A DNA stretch of 64,000 nt, from assembly GCF_000969765.1 (NCBI RefSeq), contig NZ_CP011096.1:682001-746000 (forward strand), given 5' to 3'. A program made the position numbers and the translations under genes. The notes under the pieces were generated by a model that did no database searches, was not told the origin of the DNA, and worked only from the letters and a program-made list of their open reading frames with translations. Source of the DNA: Mycoplasmopsis synoviae ATCC 25204 (lineage in GTDB: Bacteria; Bacillota_I; Bacilli_A; Mycoplasmatales; Metamycoplasmataceae). Below, in pieces: positions 35,377 through 45,526 of this stretch (positions are counted from its first letter, which is position 1; every line of letters begins with the position of its first letter).

Positions 35377-36012
35377 TTATAGCGATTTTAATAGCTCTAT
35401 TGCAATTAGCTTTGGATTAGATTCTGAGCTAATTTTAATTAGATTATTTTTGCTTTTGTAGTATTCAAATAATGGGCTAGTTTCTTTTTTAAATATCTCT
35501 AACCGCTTAGCTATTGATTCTGCGTTATCGTCTTTTCTGGCTACTAGCTCTTGCGCGTCTAAATCGCATTTATTTTCTTGCTTTGGTGGCTGAAAAAATA
35601 CGTTGTAGCTTGCCTTACATTTAGGGCATTCTCTTCTTCCAGATAACCGCTTGGTTATTAAATTAAGCGGAGCTACTAGCTCTACTATTTTAAATTCGAT
35701 ATTTAGCGAATCTAAAAACTTAGCTTGATTTATAGTTCTAGGGTAGCCGTCTAGTATGATTAATTCATTATTTTCCTTGGCGTCTAAAAGGGTTTTTTTT
35801 ACCATTTCGTTAAGAATGTCATCTGAGACGTATTTTCCTTGCGCCATGATTTCTTCTACTAGCTTTCCTAGCTCGGTTTTGTTTTGTATTTCATTTCTAA
35901 GTATATTTCCAGTTGAAATATGCTTGAGTTTTGAAATTTTTATTAATTCTTTTGCCAGAGTTCCTTTTCCAGAACCTGGCATTCCCATAAGAATTAAGTT
36001 TTTATTTATCAT
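35377..36012 (-). CDS. adk: Adenylate kinase, 211 aa
   Basis: It balances AMP, ADP and ATP. The P-loop is GMPGSGKGTLA near residue 9. ILDGYPRT is the AMP-site region. The lid domain carries a structural zinc site (CPKCKASYN and NKCDLDAQELV, three Cys and an Asp), as in Gram-positive enzymes. Its start overlaps the 3' end of secY by 7 bases. Confidence 0.97.
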   Translation of the reverse strand: MINKNLILMGMPGSGKGTLAKELIKISKLKHISTGNILRNEIQNKTELGKLVEEIMAQGKYVSDDILNEMVKKTLLDAKENNELIILDGYPRTINQAKFLDSLNIEFKIVELVAPLNLITKRLSGRRECPKCKASYNVFFQPPKQENKCDLDAQELVARKDDNAESIAKRLEIFKKETSPLFEYYKSKNNLIKISSESNPKLIAIELLKSL

Positions 36013-37439
36013 AAAAGTCCTTTGTATGAATCTTTTTTGTTTTTTGAATTATTTCTATTTAAAATTAATTTTTTAGTTTGACTTTTGGCTTTAAATAATT
36101 TTTTAGATTTATTTCTAGCTTTTAATTGGCTAATGGTTTCTATCGATACTGATACTAAAATCATTAAGCTAGTTCCACCAAAGGCAATTGAAGGTTGAAG
36201 AATTCCAGTCATTATTTGCACATATTGCATTCCAGCGATTATCACCAAATAAAAGGCGCTGAAAAAGCTTAATCTAAATACTATGGCAACTAAATAATTT
36301 TGAGTTTCTTCTCCAGGAGTTACTTTCGGAATAAAAGTTCCATTTTTAGCAAAGTCTTCTGCAATTTTATCTACTTTAGATTGCTGAATTCCCATTAAAA
36401 GACTAAAGACAAAAGTAATAATTATTAATAGCGAAAAACCTAGTGGTTTATAAAATTGCAAGTTTTCATTTATTCATTGTTTTGAATAATTATCATTTGG
36501 CAAAATATTGGCAATTAATGTCGGTAGCGATAAAACTAGCATCGCAAAAATTATTGGCATAATTCCAGCTGGATTTAATTTTATCGGAAGGCTTCCTATT
36601 TCTTTAAGTGCTTTAGATCTACCAGCTCCAGTTTGCTGAATTGGAATTCTTCTTTCAGCGTTATAAAAAATTCCAATCACCATAAGGCAAGCTAGATAGA
36701 TAAATATATAAGTTACGAAATTTAATATCCCAACTAAGATTCCACTTTGTGATAAATCACCTACAAAGATTTTAAATGCATTTTGCATTTGAAATGGAAG
36801 TCTGGCAGCAATTCCAGTCATTATAATAATTGAAGTTCCATTTCCTACACCTTTATTTGTAATTTGCTCACTTAAAAATAAAGCAAATAAAGATGCCGAA
36901 ATTAAAATCATTGGAAGCAGAAAATAAACAAGTAAATCAACTGAAAATCCATCTATAGAAACCAGGGTAATAAATGAAGAATTTCTTTCACCTGCAGTTA
37001 GTGATTTTGTTAAAAATACCGCTTGCGGATAGGCAATTATAAAAGTTAAAATTCTAGTTGCTATATTTAACTTTCTTCTACCTTGAGGCCCTGATTGAGT
37101 TAATTTATGTATCAACGGAAATAGCCTACTTTGCAAAATCATCATAATCAGCGAAGCATTAATAAAAGGACTTATTCCAAGCGCAAAAATAGAAAACTGT
37201 GTAAGTCCTCCACCACCGATTAAATTAAGGGTATTTAAAAAGCTATTATCTGCAATTGAAATATTGGCATTTAACCTAACAAAAGGCGCTGTTATGGTTG
37301 TTCCAACTATATATAAAGAAATAATCAAAAGAGTAAAAATTATCTTTTTTGTTATTTCTTTAGAAGATCAAAAATTAGATCAACTATTTTTTAATTTAGA
37401 CCCAAAAGTATAAAAAAATAGGTTTATTTTCGAAAACAT
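36006..37439 (-). CDS. secY: SecY translocase subunit, 477 aa
   Basis: The channel protein of the Sec system, with ten hydrophobic segments. Family blocks include FALGISPFINASLIMMIL, GNGTSIIIMTGIAAR and LPIKLNPAGIMPIIFAM. A UGA-Trp follows SKQ, and another UGA-Trp is the last codon before the TAA at 36006. The C-terminus is a long Lys/Asn-rich tail. Normally secY follows rplO in the spc operon; here the upstream neighbour is cas9 in the opposite direction, so secY must have its own promoter in the 175-base gap (a TTGATAAAAT element lies about 30 bases before the start). Confidence 0.95.
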
Positions 37440-37554
37440 TTATTTGCCTTTTCTTAAGAATTTTAATTTTATCAAATTTTAAGACTATATTGCGCAAATA
37501 ATTTAGTGCTAAATAATGTGCAAAATTTGTAAAAATTTCTACTATTGCTGATTT

Positions 37555-37585
37555 TTGACAAAAAAATTATTTTTTTATTTAAAAT
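37555..37585 (+). promoter_or_regulatory. Predicted cas9 promoter
   Basis: TTGACA at 37555-37560 and TAAAAT at 37580-37585 with 19 bases between, followed by AGGAG at 37606-37610 and ATG at 37615. A perfect -35 box is uncommon in mycoplasmas. Confidence 0.5.
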
Positions 37586-37614
37586 AAAAGTAATACTAAA
37601 ATATTAGGAGATAC

Positions 37615-40600
37615 ATGGAAAACAACAACAACAAAGAAAAAATTGTTATTGGTTTTGACCTAGGAGTTGCATCTGTAGGTTGATCAATCGTAAACGCAGA
37701 AACAAAAGAAGTTATAGACCTTGGAGTAAGGTTATTTTCTGAGCCAGAAAAAGCAGATTATAGAAGAGCAAAAAGAACAACAAGAAGGCTTTTAAGAAGA
37801 AAAAAATTTAAAAGAGAAAAGTTTCATAAATTAATTTTAAAAAATGCAGAAATTTTTGGATTGCAAAGTAGAAATCAAATATTAAATGTTTATAAAGATC
37901 AGTCAAGTAAATATAGAAATATTCTAAAGTTAAAAATAAATGCATTAAAAGAAGAAATAAAACCATCTGAATTAGTTTGAGTTCTTCGTGACTATTTACA
38001 AAATAGAGGTTACTTCTATAAAAATGAAAAATTAACTGATGAATTTGTATCTAATTCTTTTCCATCTAAAAAATTACATGAGCATTATGAAAAGTACGGC
38101 TTTTTCAGAGGAAGTGTTAAATTAGATAATAAAAAAGACAAAGCAAAAGAAAAAGATGAAGAAGAAAGCGATGCAAAAAAAAATCAGAAGAGTTTATTTT
38201 TTCAAATAAACAATGAATAAATGAAATTGTAAAAGTTTTCGAGAATCAAAGTTATTTAACTGAAAGTTTTAAAGAAGAATATTTAAAAATATTTAATTAT
38301 GTAAGACCTTTTAATAAAGGGCCAGGATCAAAAAATAGTCGTACAGCTTACGGTGTGTTTTCAACGGATATTGATCCAGAAACAAATAAGTTTAAAGATT
38401 ACTCAAATATATGAGATAAGACAATAGGAAAATGTTCTTTATTTGAAGAAGAAATTAGAGCACCAAAGAACTTACCTTCTGCATTAATTTTTAATTTACA
38501 AAATGAAATATGCACAATAAAAAACGAATTTACAGAATTTAAAAATTGATGATTAAATGCTGAACAAAAAAGCGAAATTTTAAAATTTGTATTTGCAGAA
38601 TTATTTAATTGAAAAAACAAAACATATTCTGATAAAAAATTTAATAAAAATCTTCAAGATAAAATAAAAAAATATTTATTAAATTTTGCTTTAGAAAACT
38701 TCAATTTAAATGAAGAAATTTTAAAAAATAGAGATTTAGAAAACGATACAGTTTTAGGTTTAAAAGGTGTTAAATATTACGAAAAATCAAATGCAACTGC
38801 AGATGCTGCTTTAGAATTTTCTAGTTTAAAACCTTTATATGTATTTATTAAGTTTTTAAAAGAAAAAAAATTAGATTTGAACTATCTTCTTGGGTTAGAA
38901 AACACAGAAATTTTATATTTTTTAGATTCCATATATCTAGCTATTTCATATTCTTCTGATTTAAAAGAAAGAAATGAATGATTCAAAAAATTACTAAAAG
39001 AACTTTATCCAAAAATTAAAAATAATAATTTGGAAATTATAGAAAATGTTGAAGATATTTTTGAAATAACAGACCAAGAAAAGTTTGAATCATTTTCTAA
39101 AACTCATAGCCTTTCTAAAAAAGCTTTTAACCATATAATTCCACTTTTATTAAGTAATAATGAAGGAAAAAACTACGAATCTTTAAAACATAGTAATGAA
39201 GAATTAAAAAAACGAACCGAAAAAGCCGAATTAAAAGCTCAACAAAATCAAAAATATTTAAAAGATAATTTTTTAAAAGAAGCATTAGTTCCATTATCTG
39301 TTAAAACTAGCGTACTGCAAGCAATTAAAATTTTTAACCAAATTATTAAAAATTTTGGGAAAAAGTATGAAATAAGTCAAGTTGTTATAGAAATGGCTAG
39401 AGAATTAACTAAACCTAACTTAGAAAAATTATTAAATAACGCTACTAACTCTAATATAAAAATATTAAAAGAAAAGCTTGATCAAACTGAAAAGTTTGAC
39501 GATTTTACTAAGAAGAAATTTATAGATAAAATAGAAAATTCTGTTGTTTTTAGAAATAAACTTTTTCTTTGATTCGAACAAGACAGAAAAGATCCCTATA
39601 CTCAACTTGATATAAAAATTAATGAAATTGAAGATGAAACAGAAATTGACCATGTAATTCCTTATAGTAAATCAGCAGATGATTCTTGATTTAATAAATT
39701 ATTAGTCAAAAAGTCAACAAACCAATTGAAAAAAAATAAAACAGTTTGAGAATATTATCAAAATGAATCAGACCCAGAAGCTAAATGAAATAAATTCGTA
39801 GCATGAGCTAAAAGAATTTATTTAGTTCAAAAATCAGATAAAGAATCAAAAGATAATTCTGAAAAAAATTCAATTTTCAAAAACAAAAAACCTAATTTAA
39901 AATTTAAAAACATAACAAAAAAACTTTTTGATCCATATAAAGATCTAGGTTTTTTAGCGAGAAATTTAAATGATACTCGTTATGCAACAAAGGTATTTAG
40001 AGATCAATTAAACAATTATTCTAAACATCACTCTAAAGATGATGAAAATAAATTATTTAAGGTTGTATGCATGAACGGTTCTATAACTTCATTTTTAAGA
40101 AAAAGTATGTGAAGAAAAAATGAAGAACAAGTTTATAGATTTAATTTTTGAAAAAAAGATAGAAATCAATTTTTTCATCATGCAGTAGATGCAAGTATAA
40201 TTGCCATTTTTTCTTTATTAACAAAAACGCTATACAACAAATTAAGAGTTTATGAGAGTTATGATGTTCAAAGAAGAGAAGATGGTGTTTATTTAATAAA
40301 TAAAGAAACCGGTGAAGTTAAAAAAGCTGATAAAGATTATTGAAAAGATCAACATAATTTTTTAAAAATTAGAGAAAATGCAATAGAAATTAAAAATGTT
40401 TTAAATAATGTTGATTTCCAAAATCAAGTTAGATATTCTAGAAAAGCAAATACTAAATTAAATACCCAGTTATTTAACGAAACACTATACGGTGTAAAAG
40501 AATTTGAGAACAATTTTTACAAATTAGAAAAGGTTAATTTATTTTCTAGAAAAGATTTAAGAAAATTTATTCTTGAAGATTTAAACCAAGAAAGCGAGAA

Positions 40601-41414
40601 AAACAAAAAAATTAAAAACGGTTCAAGAAAACGTATATTAACTGAAAAATATATAGTTGATGAGATTTTACAAATTTTAGAAAATGAAGAATTTAAAGAT
40701 AGCAAAAGCGATATTAATGCTTTAAATAAATATATGGATAGTTTACCAAGTAAATTTTCAGAATTTTTCAGCCAAGATTTTATAAATAAATGTAAAAAAG
40801 AAAATTCATTAATTTTAACTTTTGATGCTATTAAACATAATGATCCGAAAAAAGTTATAAAAATCAAAAATTTAAAGTTTTTTAGAGAAGATGCTACATT
40901 AAAAAATAAACAAGCTGTACATAAGGATTCAAAAAATCAAACTAAATCTTTTTATGAAAGCTATAAATGTGTTGGCTTTATTTGATTAAAAAATAAAAAT
41001 GATTTAGAAGAAAGTATTTTTGTTCCAATTAACTCTAGAGTTATTCATTTTGGTGATAAAGATAAAGATATTTTTGATTTTGATTCATATAATAAAGAAA
41101 AACTATTGAATGAAATAAATTTAAAACGTCCGGAAAATAAAAAATTAAATTCAATTAATGAAATTGAATTTGTAAAATTTGTAAAACCAAGTGCATTATT
41201 ATTAAATTTTAAAGATCAACAAATATACTATATTAGCACACTAAGATCTTCATCTTTAGAAGCGGAAATAAAATTAATTAACAAAAAAATGGATAAATGT
41301 AAATATGTTTCAATGAAAAAAATAACAAATCCTGATGAGTATAAAATTATTGAACATGTAAATCCATTAGGGATCAATTTAAACTGAACTAAAAAATTAG
41401 AAAATAATAATTAA
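37615..41414 (+). pseudogene. cas9: Type II CRISPR nuclease Cas9, frameshifted in an A9 run (1266 aa if repaired)
   Basis: The first frame opens KIVIGFDLGVASVGWSI (RuvC-I, Asp near residue 15), passes the Arg-rich bridge helix (RRAKRTTRRLLRRKKFK) and stops at 38218-38220 after 201 residues. The break is a run of nine A at 38175-38183. One more A would continue the protein without interruption to 41414. The second frame encodes RuvC-II (VVIEMARE, Glu about 593), the HNH nuclease (ETEIDHVIPYS, His about 680) and RuvC-III (HHAVDAS, Asp about 859), then the PAM-interacting end. All later UGA codons are Trp. Everything but this one base looks intact, so it may be phase-variable, newly lost, or an assembly indel. 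Confidence 0.9.
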
Positions 41415-41430
41415 ATTTATTTTTTTGTTG

Positions 41431-41436
41431 TATAAT
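41431..41436 (+). promoter_or_regulatory. -10 box of the tracrRNA
   Basis: TATAAT in TTGTTGTATAATGTTATCG, 17 bases after the cas9 stop codon and about 7 bases before the predicted RNA start. Confidence 0.65.
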
Positions 41437-41442
41437 GTTATC

Positions 41443-41558
41443 GTATATATTACTTACTTAACAAAATAATTGTACGATTCCAAAATAAGGCGCTTATGTA
41501 AGATGCAATAATGCACTTATATAAGCTGCCGTAAACGCCGAGGTAACTCGGTTTTTTT
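41443..41558 (+). ncRNA. Predicted tracrRNA between cas9 and cas1
   Basis: About 115 bases with tracrRNA architecture. A 5' anti-repeat (about 41453-41486, containing ACTTAACAAAATAATTGTAC) is followed by AAGGC. A long hairpin follows, with GCTTATGTAAG pairing to CTTATATAAGC. Last comes a terminator hairpin (CCGAG GTAA CTCGG) followed by T7. A cas9-tracrRNA-cas1 order is found in several type II loci. The CRISPR repeat it would pair with should begin like ATTTTGGAATCGTACAATT; no second copy of such a sequence is present in the window. The role is inferred from position and folding. Confidence 0.82.
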
Positions 41559-41570
41559 TATACAAAAATT

Positions 41571-42458
41571 ATGGCAAAAAAAGTTGTTGAAATAAAAGAA
41601 ACAGAATACTTATTTTTTCATTTAAATTCTTTAATTGTAAAAAAAGAAAACAACAAAATTGTTTTACCATTGTCAGATATAGATACTATTTTAATTTCCA
41701 ATCCTTATTGCACAATTTCTGTACCATTAATAAACGCTATAGTAAGTAATAACATTAACTTAATTATTTGTAATAAAGATTTTGAACCAAATGTACAATT
41801 ACTTAGCATAAGCGGTTATTATTCAAATAAAAATTTTTTGTCTCAAATAAATTGAACACAAGAATTCAAAGATAAAACTTGAGAAAAAATAATTAAACTT
41901 AAAACTACAAATTATGTTAATTTAATTTATTTTTTTGGTTTACTCAATAAAGAAGATGTAGAAAAATTTAATTTCTATTACAAAAAAATAACTCCAGGTG
42001 ATAAAAATTCAATGGAAGGACATATTGCAAAATTAACTTTTAAGAATTTGTACGGAAGCACTTTTAATAGAAGCGACAAGGAAAACGAAATTAATAAATT
42101 TTTAAACTATGGATACACAATTTTAATGACTTATGTATCTAGAAATTTAGTAAAAAAAGGCTACGACAATAGAATTGGGGTTTTTCACAAAAGTTTTAAT
42201 AATCATTTTGCTTTAGCAACTGATTTAATGGAACCTTTTAGATTTTTAATAGATAAATTAGTTTATGAATTGTTAATTATTGAAAAAAATTACGATTTTA
42301 TTAATTTTAAGAAAAAAGTTTTTTTAATTTTTGAAGAAAAAATATTATTAAATAAAAGTCCCATTTCTGTAAATGAATATATATGCAAATTAATAGAAAA
42401 TTTTATAAATAAAGATTTTAATTTTGAAAGTTTAGAAATTGACTGAAACAAAAAATAG
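41571..42458 (+). CDS. cas1: CRISPR integrase Cas1, 295 aa
   Basis: Cas1 inserts new spacers with Cas2. After a beta-rich N-terminal domain comes the catalytic helical domain with MEGHIAKLTFKNLYG (Glu about 149). GVFHKSFNNHFALATDLMEPFR holds the conserved His and the Asp/Glu pair. Length is normal for type II. Several UGA-Trp codons. It starts 12 bases after the tracrRNA terminator with no clear Shine-Dalgarno. Its 3' end nearly touches cas2, forming an adaptation operon. Frame intact. Confidence 0.94.
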
Positions 42459-42462
42459 ATAT

Positions 42463-42768
42463 ATGAGAATTATATTAATGTACGATATTTATAGCGTTGA
42501 TGAAAAAAACAAAGAATACACCAATTTTAAAAAACACATTTTATCTCTTGGTTATTTCATGATTCAATATTCTGTTTACTGCAAAAATATTTCTGTTCAC
42601 ACACAATTCGATTCAGAAATAAAAAAACTGAGTTCTAAAATACCAAATAGAGCAAATATAAGGATTCTTCTTTTAACAGAAAATCAATATCAAAACATGA
42701 TAATTTTAAGTGGCGAAAAATCTTTAAATGAAATTTATAATGAAAGGGATAAATATATAGAGCTTTAA
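42463..42768 (+). CDS. cas2: CRISPR-associated Cas2, 101 aa
   Basis: A ferredoxin-fold subunit of the Cas1-Cas2 integration complex. MRIILMYDIYS holds the conserved Asp near residue 8; the body NFKKHILSLGYFMIQYSVYCK is typical. I prefer the ATG at 42463 (4 bases after cas1), which gives the canonical N-terminus; a TTG at 42439 would add eight residues overlapping cas1. Its stop overlaps the csn2 start as TAATG. Confidence 0.93.
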   Translation: MRIILMYDIYSVDEKNKEYTNFKKHILSLGYFMIQYSVYCKNISVHTQFDSEIKKLSSKIPNRANIRILLLTENQYQNMIILSGEKSLNEIYNERDKYIEL

Positions 42769-43532
42769 TGATTCAATTTTTAAATTTAAAAGGCTTTGTT
42801 AAAAACTATAATGGCATTGTTTGCATAGAAACTAATAATTCGGATTTGTTTATTAGAAAACTATTTGAATTTGAACATGCAGAAAATCAATCTTCAATAA
42901 ATATTAATAACAATAAATATTCGATTAAAGATTTTATTATTATTGATAATTTAACAAAATATCATGATTTATATAATTTCAATAGCAAAGGTTTATTAAA
43001 TCAATGAATTAATGATTTAGATTTTGAAAATCAAAAAATTGCAAATGAAAAATTAGTTTTAGAAATTAAAAATTTATTAAACAATAAAATAGGTTTTGAA
43101 TTTGTATCTATTGAAGAAAATAATTCTAAATATTTAAAATATTTATTTAATTTAGAAAACGATAAATTTATTGATAATAAATCTTTAATAAAATGAATGG
43201 AAAATCAAAAATATAATAATCAAAAAATAAATTTAATTATTAAAAATTTTGATTTTGTTTTAATAAATGAATTAATTAAGTTTTCAAATAATTTTAATAT
43301 TATTGTTTTAACTAATGATTTCTTTAAACATATAAATAATTTTGATTATATAGAAAGCGTTGCTTTTACAAATGAAGATCTAAATAGAATTGTTTCAATT
43401 GAAGAAAAAGATTCATTTGAATATTTTTTAGAAGAAATTTTTCAAGATTCTATAAGAAATATTGAAAATTTGACTTTTTTCCTAACTTTGACACTATTAA
43501 AACTTAAAACTACGAATAACCCTACAATATAG
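42768..43532 (+). CDS. csn2: Csn2-type spacer acquisition protein, 254 aa, 3' end inside IS
   Basis: The fourth gene of the locus, overlapping cas2, in the position of csn2 in type II-A systems, where Csn2 forms DNA-binding rings needed for spacer uptake. Similarity is mainly in length, position and the alternating hydrophobic pattern (DFIIIDN, KINLIIKNFDFVLINEL, FNIIVLTND, RIVSIEEKDSFEYFLEEIF). No P-loop is seen. The terminal repeat of the IS begins at 43481, so about the last 16 codons come from the element. Thus the native C-terminus is probably replaced. Confidence 0.75.
43481..43500 (+). repeat. Left terminal inverted repeat of the IS
   Basis: CCTAACTTTGACACTATTAA, lying inside the 3' end of csn2. 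Pairs with the right end in inverted orientation. Confidence 0.82.
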
Positions 43533-43551
43533 AGCTATTCGTAGTTTTTTA
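43512..43551. terminator. Hairpin with T-run near the left IS end
   Basis: ACTACGAATA and TATTCGTAGT flank a 14-base loop and are followed by TTTTTTA. It would stop transcripts from the cas operon entering the IS, and on the other strand end the transposase message. Confidence 0.7.
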
Positions 43552-43562
43552 TAATACAATTC

Positions 43563-45221
43563 CTATATAGTAAATTTAATATCTTCATATTTACCAATAG
43601 TCTCAATTGGTTTAATTCCAAGAACTTTTAAAATAGTTTTGAAATCTTCAGATTCTTCTGTTTTAATATAAGTATTAATTTCTGGGATAATTGATAATTT
43701 TTGATTTTTAATTGCATCAATTATTTTGTTTGTAGGCATTGGATAACCACAGCAATCAAGAACAAATTCTAAATATCTTTGGATTGTGAGTGCAAGAAAA
43801 CAAATTAAAAAATGCCCTTTAATTGTCTTTTCTCTCGAAAGAAAAATAGGTCTTAGTTCAAAGTTTGTTTTCATTACTCTAAAACTTTCTTCAATTTTTC
43901 AAAGTTTTGAATATTGCTTAATAATTTCCTTTTCATCCATATCTTCATGAGATGTTAAAATTCCGTAAAAACCATCTGCAGTTTCATCTTTTAAAATGGC
44001 TTGATGATCTAATTCAACTTCGTTAGCTGTAAATTTTAAATACTTCTTACCACCTTTTTTCATTTCTGATTTTATAGCTGATAAATTGAGTAATTTTTCA
44101 GCTTTTTTAATGAGTCTTTCACGATCTTTTTTATCTCTTCTTTGTCTCTTTCTTGAGAAAGTTAAAATGAGTTTGTTATCAATTTCATAGAAAGTATTAT
44201 TTGATTTAAAAAACTCTTTGTGATCTTGTTTTTTCACACCAAATTCTTCATACATCATTTTATATATTTCAAGATCATAAATTCCTTCGATTTTATTTTC
44301 TTTACCTTTGATTTTGTAGGCCATAATGTAGTCATATCCTGCTTCTTTTATGGCTAATAAGTTACTTTTTGAGTTTAAAACTCTATCTGCAACAATAGTG
44401 ATTTTCTCTATACCTAAATCCTTTTTTATATTCTCTAAAACAGGTTTTAAAGTTAAGAAATCAGAAGTGTTTCCAGGAAATAAATCGTAATAAATTGGTA
44501 TTCCCATATCATCAATCAAAAGACCTAACACTACTTGTGTTTGGTTAACTTTATTATCTTTTGAAAAGCCAAATTTTCTAAATTCGTCCGGTAAAAAACT
44601 TTCAAAATAAACAGTTGTTACATCATAAAAACAAAAAGTTAAATTTCTATTGATTTTTTCTACAAATTGTTCATTTAAATAGCTTAAAATTTCTACTTTT
44701 TTATCTTGTAAAAACTCAAGAGATCGATAAACATCTTTTAAACTATCATTAAATTCGTATCAATATTTTTTAATTTTTTCAACTGAACTTCGTTTAGATG
44801 ATGGTTCTAAAATTCTTGTTAAAATCAGTATTTTTGTAATTGATGCTAGGTCATATTTTGATCTACTATTTTTCTTTTGTAAATCAGTTAAGAAACTTGG
44901 TAATTCAAGATAATTCATAATTTCTTCATAAACTAAATTTCCATAACCTTTGATTTGTGTCCCTTTAAATTTGTCCAAGTTCAACGAATTCATAATCTGT
45001 AAAATTTGTTCATTTCTATCTTTTTGTTTTTTATTTTTCTTTGAACTGACAGATTCTTTTAATTCTTCAATAAAGTTTGGATTATCTTTTGTAAGATCTT
45101 CTAATTTTCCTAGAAACTTAACTTCTCTTATTTTGGGTTTTTTAACTTCTTTGTCTCAATATGATTCCACAATTCTTACATATTGCGTTTTATTCTTTTT
45201 AATAATTTGTACTGATGCCAT
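43563..45221 (-). CDS. IS1634-family transposase, 552 aa, intact
   Basis: The frame is continuous with UGA as Trp from ATG 45221. The catalytic region resembles IS1634 of mycoplasmas (IS4 superfamily): FYDVTTVYFES with the first Asp, then GIPIYYDLFPGNTSD, ITIVADRVLNSKSN with the second Asp, and the YREK-like IEESFRVMKTNFELRPIFL with the Glu. The N-terminus is Lys-rich, with SKYDLASITKILILTRILEPSSKR. The intact frame and ends suggest the element is recent and possibly still mobile. Confidence 0.92.
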
Positions 45222-45332
45222 AATTTGTTCTTTTTACTATATTATACCATATATTTACTATATATGTAAGAAAAAAATAAAAATTTCTTAATATATAAAT
45301 ATATTAAGAAATTCAAAAAGTCTCAAAAATAA

Positions 45333-45352
45333 TAAAAGTGTTAAAGTTAGGA
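45333..45352 (-). repeat. Right terminal inverted repeat of the IS
   Basis: The complement reads CCTAACTTTAACACTTTTAT. It marks the outer end of the element. The sequence beyond it (45353-45526) is AT-rich with no CRISPR repeats. Confidence 0.8.
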
Positions 45353-45512
45353 AGGTGTATTTGTTTTTTTGTAATCTCAATATTTGAAAAAAGTGCAATA
45401 TATTTTTTATTTTAATTTACATTAAATTTGATAGATAATGAATAGTTAAATTTTTAAGTGTGTCATTTTCCAGTTTTTATTGATTTTATCGATAAAAAGG
45501 CAAATATTTATT

Positions 45513-45518
45513 TATAAT
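45513..45518 (+). promoter_or_regulatory. -10 box of the surface protease gene
   Basis: TATAAT ends only 8 bases before the ATG at 45527, and no Shine-Dalgarno is present. The message would be leaderless or nearly so. Confidence 0.55.
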
Positions 45519-45526
45519 AAATATAT

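Larger units (their letters stand above)
43481..45352. mobile_element. IS1634-family insertion sequence, about 1.87 kb
   Basis: The ends are imperfect inverted repeats. The left end reads CCTAACTTTGACACTATTAA and the complement of the right end CCTAACTTTAACACTTTTAT, matching at 17 of 20. Between them lies one long intact transposase on the minus strand plus a hairpin (ACTACGAATA/TATTCGTAGT at about 43512-43545) that may insulate it from outside transcripts. IS1634 members typically make long target duplications, but I see no direct repeat of the csn2 flank on the right side. Confidence 0.88.

Noticed and set aside
40517-40867. Minus-strand frame inside cas9, possible anti-CRISPR
   Set aside because: It is hydrophobic shadow sequence antisense to the Cas9 C-terminal coding region, with no RBS or promoter.
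45353-45526. Degenerate CRISPR repeats right of the IS
   Set aside because: No periodic repeat or match to the anti-repeat was found; the sequence is plain AT-rich promoter DNA.
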